A stretch of DNA of 16,097 nt from Acidobacteriota bacterium (lineage in GTDB: Bacteria > Acidobacteriota > JAAYUB01 > JAMOQF01), in assembly GCA_027040585.1 (NCBI GenBank), contig JALULU010000045.1:1-16097 (forward strand). Direction: 5' to 3'. Below, one piece after another: positions 1-6,603 of the stretch (the first letter of the stretch is position 1; the number at the start of each line of letters is the position of its first letter). The notes under the pieces were generated by a model, which did not search any database, was not told the DNA's origin, and was given only the letters and a program-made list of their open reading frames with translations. A program made the translations under genes and the position numbers.

Positions 1-695
1 AGGCTTCTTCTACTTCCAAAAAGTTTAAAAAACTGAGAAATTGGAATTGTCACAAAATTATCCATTGACTGTCCCAAAACTGAACCCTTACTTTTGTATG
101 TTCCAATTATTTTAAATTTCAAGCCTTTTATAGTTAGCAATTTCCCAATTGGATCAATGTTGGGAAATAACTCTTTTTTTATATCATTACCTATTACACA
201 CACAGGCTTTGAATAAAACTCCTCATTTTGAGTAAAATATCTTCCATCTTCTATTTCATCATTTGAGATATAAATCATATCAGCCGTTTCTCCAACTATT
301 GAGACATCTTCCATGTAGTTTTTTCCAAATTTTACCATTGTAGTCCTTGATACTCTTGCACCTATCCTATCCGCTGACTTTAATTTCCTTTTAAATTCCA
401 TATATTGGTGATAGTCTATATTTTTTCTTCTAAAGGATTTTATTACAGCCTGTATACCTTTTGATATGTCTTCTATTTTTGTTATTTCAAAGGCATTACT
501 TCCAAGGGTTGCAATTTTTTTTGCTGCAAACTCATTTGCACCAGCAATCACTGTCATAACAGAAATTAAACTTAAAACCCCTATTGTAAGGCCTAAAAAA
601 GTTAAAAAGGATCTTGCTTTATTTTTTAAAAGAGAACTCCACGCCTCTTTAAATCCATCACTTACTGATATATTTCTCTTAAGCATAAAAACCAT
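1..695 (-). CDS. MacB/FtsX-like ABC transporter permease, N-terminal part (cut by left edge)
   Basis: About 231 codons of the N-terminus can be read before the window ends. After a short basic leader (MLKRNISVSDGFKEAWSSL) comes a first membrane helix (LTFLGLTIGVLSLISVMTVI), roughly residues 27-50. A periplasmic-type domain follows, containing RVSRT, 'GRYFT' and 'IDPIGKLLTIKGLKFKIIGTY'. This is the arrangement of MacB_PCD permeases (MacB/LolC/FtsX superfamily), which couple an ATPase to extrusion of peptides, lipoproteins or drugs across the envelope. The remaining three helices and any ATPase partner lie outside the window. Two ATG starts are possible, at 695 and in frame at 686. Neither has a Shine-Dalgarno sequence, so the exact start is uncertain. 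The substrate cannot be inferred. The family call is secure. Confidence 0.88.
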   Translation of the reverse strand, partial: MVFMLKRNISVSDGFKEAWSSLLKNKARSFLTFLGLTIGVLSLISVMTVIAGANEFAAKKIATLGSNAFEITKIEDISKGIQAVIKSFRRKNIDYHQYMEFKRKLKSADRIGARVSRTTMVKFGKNYMEDVSIVGETADMIYISNDEIEDGRYFTQNEEFYSKPVCVIGNDIKKELFPNIDPIGKLLTIKGLKFKIIGTYKSKGSVLGQSMDNFVTIPISQFFKLFGSRRS

Positions 696-1029
696 TACTT
701 AAAAATCTAAGTAGTAAATACGAATAAAGAAATTAAAAAGTTTCACAATAAATTGGTGCAAAATATAAAAAATGTTATATGGAAAATAGGACGGTTCAAA
801 AAGTTTTTCATTTATACCAATTTTTCCCTTTATAAATATAATGTTTATTTTTCCATACACAACGTATATGGATAAATATTAAACGATGAACAAATTATGT
901 TGAATGGACTGAAAGCAAATTTCATATCCCTGCAAGGTGTATTCAGTTAATTGAGTTTATAAGTAATAAAAGGAAGTAAATTTTGTGTAGAAACCTTTGT
1001 TTTTGTAGATAGTAAAAAAATATGTTTTT
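696..1029. other. Intergenic gap of 334 bases with no convincing gene
   Basis: The stretch between the permease start and the end of the next minus-strand gene is very AT-rich. I see no tRNA-like fold, no GC-rich terminator hairpin and no ORF with a ribosome binding site. A weak 6-bp dyad (tccata at 852-857, tatgga at 867-872) is present. An ATG-less open stretch of 29 codons on the plus strand (890-976) could be a decayed coding remnant, but it matches nothing I recognise. It presumably holds the promoter of the permease gene and the 3' end of the kinase operon. Confidence 0.6.
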
Positions 1030-1833
1030 CTAATGAAACTTTTCTCTCTCCCTTTTAATTCTATCTATTAAACGTTTAAACTCATCCTCATCTTTTAAAA
1101 TCTTAATCAATTTCTCTAATTTTCTCGTGAACATATAAAAAAACAGCAACAAAAAAAACAAAACAAAAATCATTATAAAATAAAATTCCATTCCAGGTAT
1201 TAAATGAGAAAAGTTATGATGCTTTAGTATAATTAATAAAAAAACTGTGGATAGAATAAAAAGAAGAGGAAAAAAATAAGTCTTAAAAACCATTATTTTC
1301 ATTTTACTTTTTTTACTAAAACTTTTTTCAACATCTACTATTCCGTCCAAAATAATATACTTATTCCAGTATTCCCAAAATATGACACACCAGTAATAAA
1401 CCAGGAAGGCAATTAGAAAATAATCTAAAAAATCGTAAGAACTTCTATATTTAATTTCTGCTAAAAAGACAAAAACCAAAATTACATATAAAATTAACAA
1501 GAAAAATGCAAAAACAACGTTTTTAATCACTATATATTTTTTACTTAATTTTGAGGTAAGCAAACTCATAAAAAAGTATATTTTTTTGAATTTAAAAGAG
1601 TATGGGCTAACTATCATAAAAGTAAAGAAAGCAAATAGTGTCACAAAAATAGCACTAAAAGCCACCCCCATCTCAAGAATGAATCTCACATTATCTGATA
1701 CGTTAAAATTTACAATATAAATCTTTTTTATAAAATCATAAAAAGTAAGCATACCAAAAATCACGAAAATAAAAAAATTTGAAAAAATAGAATCAAGAGA
1801 AAAAACATCTTTCTCTTTCATTTCTCTATCCAT
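1030..1833 (-). CDS. Hypothetical multi-pass membrane protein
   Basis: I do not recognise this protein. The start at 1833 is preferred over an upstream in-frame ATG (1857) because AGGAGAG lies a few bases before it, giving 267 residues. The sequence has about six hydrophobic segments, for example NFFIFVIFGMLTFY, MGVAFSAIFVTLFAFFTFMIV, FAFFLLILYVILVFVFL and FYFIMIFVLFFLLLFFYMF. It ends in a highly charged, probably helical cytoplasmic tail of about 30 residues rich in Lys, Glu, Arg and Asp. A short acidic and basic N-terminus precedes the first helix. It begins 29 bases after the end of the spermidine-synthase-like frame, so it is probably the last gene of the kinase operon. No catalytic motif is visible. 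Function unknown. Confidence 0.75.
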   Translation of the reverse strand: MDREMKEKDVFSLDSIFSNFFIFVIFGMLTFYDFIKKIYIVNFNVSDNVRFILEMGVAFSAIFVTLFAFFTFMIVSPYSFKFKKIYFFMSLLTSKLSKKYIVIKNVVFAFFLLILYVILVFVFLAEIKYRSSYDFLDYFLIAFLVYYWCVIFWEYWNKYIILDGIVDVEKSFSKKSKMKIMVFKTYFFPLLFILSTVFLLIILKHHNFSHLIPGMEFYFIMIFVLFFLLLFFYMFTRKLEKLIKILKDEDEFKRLIDRIKREREKFH

Positions 1834-1862
1834 AAACTCTCCTAAAACTACATACAAGTAAA

Positions 1863-2201
1863 TTATCTCTTAAAAATTTCATTTTTAAAAGCAATTAAAA
1901 ATGAAAATGTAAGGAAGACAATGGACATTATAAGAAGTAGTGTAACTGTTTTTTCAATTCCAAAGATATTAATAGAAAGAAGCCCCACAAAAAGCGTTGA
2001 AGAAAGCCCGCCAAAGTGATCTAAAGAATCTATTATCGCAGCAATTTTTGTATTTTTAATTTTTACCCTCTCCAATATTTCACAAGAAATGGTAAAAAAT
2101 CCACCTGTTATAAATCCTGAAACAAATACTATCAACAAAAAGAAAATTAAAGGTATTTTCCCTATATCCATTAAAATTATAAGTTCACTTAATAAAACCA
2201 A
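1863..2201 (-). pseudogene. C-terminal membrane segment of the spermidine-synthase-like protein, separated by a frame break
   Basis: This 112-codon frame begins inside a homopolymer with only a TTG codon, no Shine-Dalgarno sequence and no ATG for 11 codons, so it does not look like an independent gene. Its content is what the second membrane domain of fused membrane/spermidine-synthase-like proteins should contain after the point where the 631-residue frame stops: LIFFLLIVFVSGFITGGFF, then DSLDHFGGLSSTLFVGLL, then a final helix TLLLIMSIVFLTFSFL. Removing one T from the upstream run joins the two frames into about 738 residues. It is listed as a broken part. It could equally be translated by slippage, or the break could be a sequencing error. 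Confidence 0.75.
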
Positions 2202-4080
2202 AAAAAAAAAACAAAAAAAACAGAAGAAAAGATAGAATAAGATGCTTTTTAAAAGTACCTACAAATTCTCTTTTTATAAAGAAACTCCCCGCTGCTAAAC
2301 CTGCCATAAAAACTGCAAAAATAAAACCAATAAAAGAATATACGTATCCTCTCGCAATTTGGAAAAGATAAATATACAAAAGTAAAAGAGCCATTCCTGA
2401 AAATCCACCTATAAACATTGAGATGTAAGAAGTATATTTAGAAAGATTTTTTCCATTCCTTCCAAAGATAATATTAAGTGATAAAAAAATCAGGATTAAG
2501 AAAAAAATAGAGTAAAAAATATCCAAAATAACTTTTAAATCCCTTTCATCAATTCTTTTAAATTTTGATGACCCATATTTTATATTAAAAACCTTCAAAA
2601 ATTTAAAGAAGAGTTCTGGATGAAAATCCCTATTTATATCTCCTTTCTTGCTATTTAACACATTATTCAACCATTTAATTCTATAAGGCTGTAGAATCAA
2701 TGTAAAAGCGTATGGGGAATAAGATTTATCCAAATCTAACTTCTTATAATTGGCCACCAATTTATTCAAATTGAGTTGAAACTTAACATTATTATTCTTT
2801 GCAATAAAAATTATTTTCTCCCCGGGAATTGCCACAACATTTTTAAATGAATTTTTTAACGTCCAAAAAAGTGATAATAAAAGACTTCCAACGTCCTTGC
2901 CCAAATAGTTTTCTTTTCCCGGAAGTGAGCAGGAAATAATCCCATTTGGTGAGAGTGATTTTTTTAACAATTTAAAAAATTCCAATGTGAAAAATCTATT
3001 TTCATTTAAATTAGCTGGAGTTGGAACGTTTAAAATAATAAGATCAAATTTTTCCCTATTTTCCCTTAAAAATTTTCTTCCATCCTCAAAAAATATTTTT
3101 AATTTACTGCTTTTTACTTTTACACCTATTTCATTTAAAATTTCTATATATTTGGGGTCAAGTTCAACATAGTAGAGACTTTTTAAATTTTTATATTTTA
3201 GAAAATAGTTTAAATCCTCTTCATATCCACCACCAATTATAAGAATTTTTTTTGGTTCATTTTGGAGAAGCAAGAAGTAATCTTTTAATTTTTTCATATA
3301 TGGATCTGGAAATGTTGTAAAGAGACTACCATTAACAAAAATTCCACGTTCTTCACTTAATTTCCCAATTGAAAGGTTTTGATATTTTGTATCCTCTGAA
3401 ATGAGAAGGCTAAATCCATTTTTGTATCCTTTCCACCTCAATTGGTCAAAATAGTTTTTAATAGGAACACTTTTAAATGACACGTAAAAAGAAAAAGAAA
3501 TTGCAAATAGAAGAAAGAGAAAAATATATTTTTCCTTTTTAAAAAGAAGTGGAATTGAAAATATTATTGAAAAAATAATTATTAGGGCAGGATGAACCTT
3601 CCCAGCAAGTAAAAAAGTAAAAATAACGCATGAAAAAATACTTCCCGCAGACTCATAAAAATAGAGCTCAGAAGGAGAAATTTTTCCATAATCAGACTTT
3701 AAAATTAGTGGAAAAGAAAACCCCACAAAAAATGAAAGTGGTAAAACTCCCAGGCACACAAAAAAAAATGAGCCAATGGGAACAATTTCCCCCGGCGAAA
3801 GATTTAGAAAATTTCTTATATATCTTATAAAAACAAACGAAAAAAGTGATAATAAAGAAAGAATTAAGGGATCTAAAATCGTAAGAATATTTGCAAATTT
3901 TTTATTTAATGAAACAAAACTTTGAAGAATCGCACCTGTTAAAATGCCACCAAGCCAAATAAAAAAGAAGGTAATTATTGATATTTCATTTCCTGAAAGA
4001 ATATTTAAGACTTCTCTAATTAAAAGGACTTGAAATAGGAGGGAAAAAAAGCCTAAGGTAAAACCCCTTATCCTATCCAT
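2185..4080 (-). CDS. Membrane-embedded spermidine-synthase-like protein (aminopropyltransferase fold)
   Basis: The 631-residue frame has an N-terminal block of about six or seven membrane helices (residues 1-200). A Rossmann-type methyltransferase/aminopropyltransferase domain follows (about 215-430), and then more helices (about 515-627). The nucleotide-binding glycine loop is IIGGG (281-285), the acidic end of the next strand is YYVELDP (304-309), and EDGR lies at 332-335. The position of the catalytic Asp motif of true spermidine synthases is replaced by NVPTPANLNENRF (351-363), so aminopropyltransferase activity should not be assumed. The family is known as fused membrane/spermidine-synthase-like proteins of unsettled function. 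The ATG lies 4 bases after the kinase stop with no clear Shine-Dalgarno sequence, suggesting translational coupling. The frame ends early at a 12-T run. The missing C-terminal helices continue in another frame. Confidence 0.85.
   Translation of the reverse strand: MDRIRGFTLGFFSLLFQVLLIREVLNILSGNEISIITFFFIWLGGILTGAILQSFVSLNKKFANILTILDPLILSLLSLFSFVFIRYIRNFLNLSPGEIVPIGSFFFVCLGVLPLSFFVGFSFPLILKSDYGKISPSELYFYESAGSIFSCVIFTFLLAGKVHPALIIIFSIIFSIPLLFKKEKYIFLFLLFAISFSFYVSFKSVPIKNYFDQLRWKGYKNGFSLLISEDTKYQNLSIGKLSEERGIFVNGSLFTTFPDPYMKKLKDYFLLLQNEPKKILIIGGGYEEDLNYFLKYKNLKSLYYVELDPKYIEILNEIGVKVKSSKLKIFFEDGRKFLRENREKFDLIILNVPTPANLNENRFFTLEFFKLLKKSLSPNGIISCSLPGKENYLGKDVGSLLLSLFWTLKNSFKNVVAIPGEKIIFIAKNNNVKFQLNLNKLVANYKKLDLDKSYSPYAFTLILQPYRIKWLNNVLNSKKGDINRDFHPELFFKFLKVFNIKYGSSKFKRIDERDLKVILDIFYSIFFLILIFLSLNIIFGRNGKNLSKYTSYISMFIGGFSGMALLLLYIYLFQIARGYVYSFIGFIFAVFMAGLAAGSFFIKREFVGTFKKHLILSFLLFFLFFFFGFIK
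2200..2220. repeat. Homopolymer pair A12-C-A8 (T8-G-T12 on the coding strand) at a frame break
   Basis: On the plus strand 12 A (2200-2211), one C and 8 A (2213-2220) follow each other. On the coding strand this reads T8, G, T12 inside a Phe/Leu-rich membrane helix. In the frame entering from upstream the tract is four Phe codons followed by Gly-Phe-Ile-Lys and a TGA. One T fewer gives Leu-Val-Leu-Leu-Ser-Glu and continues through another 100 codons. Such runs are known sites of replication slippage, transcriptional slippage and sequencing error. Confidence 0.9.
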
Positions 4081-4084
4081 TAAT

Positions 4085-4936
4085 CTATATTTCTACCCTA
4101 TTTTCTTCAACAATTTCAGGAGACAATTTATAAAAATAGGATTTTAAAACCTTTTTAAACTCAGCAAGATCCTCATACCTATCATCTGGATTTTTTTCAA
4201 GCAATTTCTGAATAATACCATTTAATTCATCATCCACCATGGGATTATAATTTTCAATTGAAGATGCCTTGTGAGATACAATATTTATAGCGGTTTCAGC
4301 AACTGTTATACCGTCAAAGGGCCTTGTACCAGTAATCATCTCATAACAGACCACACCCAGACTAAATTGGTCAACACGAGAGGTAACATGGCCACCATTA
4401 ACCTGTTCAGGAGACATATATGAAGCAGTTCCAAGCAACATATTTGCATCCGTTGTGGTTATTCCATATGTCTGCAATTTAGCAATACTAAAATCTATTA
4501 TCTTTACAATTCCCTGAGTGTTTATAAATATATTTTCAGGTTTAACATCCCTGTGAATTATGCCCTGTGTGTGTGCAAAATGAAGTGCATCACAAATTTG
4601 AGAAGTAATTGCAAAAAAGTTTTTTAGTGTTACAATCTTATTCTTCCTCATATATTGTCTCAAACTTATCCCATCAATATATTCCATAATAATTGCATAT
4701 TTACCCTCTAAAAATCCCACATCAAAAATAACAGCAATATTTGGATGTATTAACTTTCCCTGTGCCCTAATTTCCTTTTTAAACCTGCTAAAGTGTTCCT
4801 TGTCTTCTATTTTATCAGGGAAAATTACTTTTATGGCTACAAACCTATCTATCACAGGGTCAAACGCCTTATATACCTCACCAACACTGCCTTTACCTAT
4901 GAGTTTGACTATTTCATATTTCCCGAGATTCTTCAA
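4085..4936 (-). CDS. Soluble Hanks-type serine/threonine protein kinase (PknB-like)
   Basis: This is a kinase-domain-only protein of 283 residues without a membrane helix or extracellular sensor domain. Visible motifs in order are the glycine loop GKGSVGEVYKA (14-24), ATP-anchoring K36 in VAIKV, the partner E55, catalytic loop HRDVKPEN (128-135; D130 and N135), and the metal-binding motif as DFS (148-150) instead of DFG. Next come the activation segment ending MSPEQ and the C-lobe motif DQFSLGVVCYEM. All residues needed for catalysis are present. The start is a TTG with GGAGG (4942-4946) five bases upstream. Upstream ATG codons are absent. It is first in an apparent operon with the spermidine-synthase-like membrane protein 4 bases downstream. 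Substrates cannot be told from the sequence. Confidence 0.93.
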   Translation of the reverse strand: MKNLGKYEIVKLIGKGSVGEVYKAFDPVIDRFVAIKVIFPDKIEDKEHFSRFKKEIRAQGKLIHPNIAVIFDVGFLEGKYAIIMEYIDGISLRQYMRKNKIVTLKNFFAITSQICDALHFAHTQGIIHRDVKPENIFINTQGIVKIIDFSIAKLQTYGITTTDANMLLGTASYMSPEQVNGGHVTSRVDQFSLGVVCYEMITGTRPFDGITVAETAINIVSHKASSIENYNPMVDDELNGIIQKLLEKNPDDRYEDLAEFKKVLKSYFYKLSPEIVEENRVEI

Positions 4937-4952
4937 AACAGCCTCCGAAAAA

Positions 4953-4961
4953 ATTATAACA
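4953..4961 (-). promoter_or_regulatory. Extended -10 promoter of the kinase operon
   Basis: On the minus strand TGT followed by TATAAT (TATAAT at 4953-4958) forms a perfect extended -10 element. No good -35 hexamer is seen at 17 bases. Transcription would start near 4946, almost at the GGAGGC ribosome binding site, so the leader would be very short. Confidence 0.6.
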
Positions 4962-5007
4962 TATAAATTTTAAACAAAAAACAATAGCGTTAATTCACTT
5001 CTTATTT

Positions 5008-5013
5008 TATACT
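5008..5013 (+). promoter_or_regulatory. Candidate -10 (TATACT) of the plus-strand peptidase-like gene
   Basis: TATACT ends 6 bases before the ATG at 5020, and no Shine-Dalgarno sequence is present between them. If this is the -10, transcription would begin at or very near the start codon, giving a leaderless mRNA. No matching -35 is visible, so this is tentative. The 83-base interval 4937-5019 serves both divergent genes. Confidence 0.35.
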
Positions 5014-5019
5014 AAATAT

Positions 5020-5610
5020 ATGAGAATTAAACTCTTTTTATTGCTTCCAATTTTTATTTCTCTACTCATAATTTCTATAGATGAAAAATCTATTAAAAAA
5101 AATCAAAAAATATACAAAAAAATTGACTACAATATTTTAAAAAATGGGGATTTAATATTTAAAAAATGTACTTATATTGACAGTGAAGCAGTAAATTTAT
5201 TAGATAAAAATGGGGATTATTCTCACGTTGGAATTATAATAAAAAATGATAAAAAAATTTTAGTCATAGACTCAGAACCAGAAAAAGGTGTCATCATTGA
5301 ATCCATTAAGAATTTTCTAAATGATGCGTATTCATTTTCCATATTCAGATTGAAGGTAAATAGAAAGATACCTTACAGTGCTGTAAAATTTGCAAAAAAA
5401 TTTCTAAATTTACCATTCGACAACAATTTTGACTTAAAAACAGACAACAAACTATACTGTACTGAACTTGTGTGGAAATCTTTTCTCAAGGCTGGATTTA
5501 ATTTGACAGGCGGAAAGTTTAATCATTTTAATTTTATCTTCTTTAAAAATAAAAGTTATATTCTTCCTTCATTACTATTATCTTCAAAAAAAGTTAAAAA
5601 AATTTATTGA
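5020..5610 (+). CDS. Secreted YiiX/YebB-like permuted NlpC/P60 (papain-fold) protein
   Basis: The 196-residue protein starts with a signal peptide or membrane anchor (MRIKLFLLLPIFISLLIISI). The conserved block is KNGDLIFKK (41-49), then DYSHVGIII with His69, then LYCTELVWKSFL with Cys147 and Glu149. The order, with His before Cys, is that of the circularly permuted NlpC/P60 proteins (YiiX/YebB, former DUF830). They use a Cys-His pair on amide or acyl bonds, in known cases in the cell wall or on lipids. The active residues are present, so it is likely an enzyme acting outside the cytoplasm. The real substrate is unknown. It lies just upstream of a small lipoprotein and is probably cotranscribed with it. 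The family assignment is good. The start has no ribosome binding site. Confidence 0.8.
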   Translation: MRIKLFLLLPIFISLLIISIDEKSIKKNQKIYKKIDYNILKNGDLIFKKCTYIDSEAVNLLDKNGDYSHVGIIIKNDKKILVIDSEPEKGVIIESIKNFLNDAYSFSIFRLKVNRKIPYSAVKFAKKFLNLPFDNNFDLKTDNKLYCTELVWKSFLKAGFNLTGGKFNHFNFIFFKNKSYILPSLLLSSKKVKKIY

Positions 5611-5618
5611 GGTATAAA

Positions 5619-6014
5619 ATGAATTTTAAAAGAAATTACTTTTTTATTTTTACTTTCCTGATTTTTGTTCTTTCATGTGGTAGTTATTTTAATTCCCCCG
5701 AGAAAAGGGCTAAAAAGTTTTTTTATCTACTTGACGGTGGAAAAATAGATGCAGCTTCACAAATGTTATCTAAAAGCAGTATGAAATTTGGAAAGAAAAA
5801 GGTAAGATACATTTTAGAATCAATTTCAAATAACATACAATCTCATAAAGGGTTAAAAAGTGTCAAAGTAACTGAAAAAGGAATGAAGGGTAATGATAAA
5901 TGTAATTTGACACTTAAAATAATATTTGGTGATGACTATAGAACCCTTCAAGATATAAAAATGGTAAAAGAAAACGATAAATGGAAAATAAATCTTAGCA
6001 GTCTTATATTTTAA
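5619..6014 (+). CDS. Small lipoprotein, DUF4878/NTF2-like
   Basis: The ATG at 5619 is chosen because GAGGT (5609-5613) lies five bases before it. That ribosome binding site overlaps the stop codon of the preceding gene. The product is 131 residues. The signal peptide MNFKRNYFFIFTFLIFVLSC ends in a lipobox (VLSC) with Cys20 as the lipidation site. The mature part has KRAKKFFYLLDGGKIDAASQM and a C-terminal pair of strands ending in DKWKINL. That pattern resembles DUF4878/NTF2-like lipoproteins, in which a short helix is followed by a curved sheet. It would be an outer- or inner-membrane-anchored periplasmic protein. Its function is unknown. Tandem placement suggests it works with the upstream peptidase-like protein. 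The resemblance to DUF4878 is by eye only. Confidence 0.7.
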   Translation: MNFKRNYFFIFTFLIFVLSCGSYFNSPEKRAKKFFYLLDGGKIDAASQMLSKSSMKFGKKKVRYILESISNNIQSHKGLKSVKVTEKGMKGNDKCNLTLKIIFGDDYRTLQDIKMVKENDKWKINLSSLIF

Positions 6015-6028
6015 TTTTTAAATCAAAT

Positions 6029-6565
6029 TTATTTCTTCTTTTTAGGCATAAAATATACTGATAACAGTCTCCCCTCCATTTTAGGATTGCCATCCACATC
6101 TGCGATGTCTTCCATTGCTGCAACTACTCTCTCAATAACATTTTTACCAAGTTCAAGATGAAGCATTTCTCTGCCTCTAAAAAATACTGAGCATTTAACC
6201 CTATTTCCCTGTAAAATGAATTTTCGCATGTTGTTTATTTTATATTCCATATCGTGAGTATCTGTTCTTGGCCTGAACTTCACTTCTTTCACCTGAATAT
6301 TTCTTTGTTTTTTCTTTGATTCCTGTAATTTTTTCTTCTGCTTATAAAGGTATTTCCCGTAGTCCATTATTTTACAAACTGGCGGGGAAACATTTGGAGA
6401 TACCTCGACCAAATCAAGTCCTCTCTCCTTTGAAAGATTTAAAGCTTCTTCAATCCCAACTACTCCAACCTGTGTACCATCATGGTCAATTAACCTGACC
6501 TCCTTAGCCCTGATTTGAGAATTGATTCTCAACTTGTCATCTGAATCCTTTTTGTACCTGATAAT
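6029..6565 (-). CDS. infC: Translation initiation factor IF-3
   Basis: IF-3 binds the 30S subunit, keeps 50S away and checks the start codon. The protein shows the N-domain signature LRINSQIRAKEVRLID and the linker/C-domain motifs KIMDYGKYLYKQKKK, VKEVKFRPRTDTHDMEYKI and GREMLHLELG. It ends in a Lys tail (PKKKK), complete relative to the family. The reading frame runs upstream to a TAG at 6575-6577 with no ATG, GTG or usable TTG near the ribosome binding site. A strong AGGAGGT (6570-6576) places an ATT (6563-6565) five bases downstream, giving 178 residues. An ATC follows directly as an alternative. Starting at the in-frame TTG at 6532 would leave no ribosome binding site. It sits 38 bases after thrS and is probably cotranscribed with it. 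Confidence 0.95.
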   Translation of the reverse strand: MIRYKKDSDDKLRINSQIRAKEVRLIDHDGTQVGVVGIEEALNLSKERGLDLVEVSPNVSPPVCKIMDYGKYLYKQKKKLQESKKKQRNIQVKEVKFRPRTDTHDMEYKINNMRKFILQGNRVKCSVFFRGREMLHLELGKNVIERVVAAMEDIADVDGNPKMEGRLLSVYFMPKKKK

Positions 6566-6576
6566 ATATACCTCCT
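6563..6576 (-). promoter_or_regulatory. infC ribosome binding site with AUU start codon
   Basis: AGGAGGT is followed, after a short spacer, by ATT and ATC in the infC frame. An AUU start is the known autoregulatory signal of infC in Escherichia coli and many other bacteria: IF-3 rejects it when IF-3 is plentiful. The same control is inferred here. Confidence 0.75.
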
Positions 6577-6603
6577 AAAAATAAAATAATTTCAAAATAA
6601 ATA

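Noticed and set aside
1030..1857. Longer start of the unknown membrane protein at ATG 1857
   Set aside because: The ATG at 1833 has a strong AGGAGAG just upstream, while 1857 has none and would place that site inside the gene.
2987..3172. Plus-strand ORF inside the spermidine-synthase-like gene
   Set aside because: It is antisense to conserved nucleotide-binding motifs and has no ribosome binding site.
2185..4080. Calling the gene speE (spermidine synthase)
   Set aside because: The catalytic Asp motif is replaced by NVPTP and the domain is embedded between membrane blocks, so the polyamine function is not supported.
5607..6014. TTG start at 5607 for the lipoprotein
   Set aside because: The ATG at 5619 is preceded by GAGGT at a good distance and gives a clean lipoprotein signal peptide.
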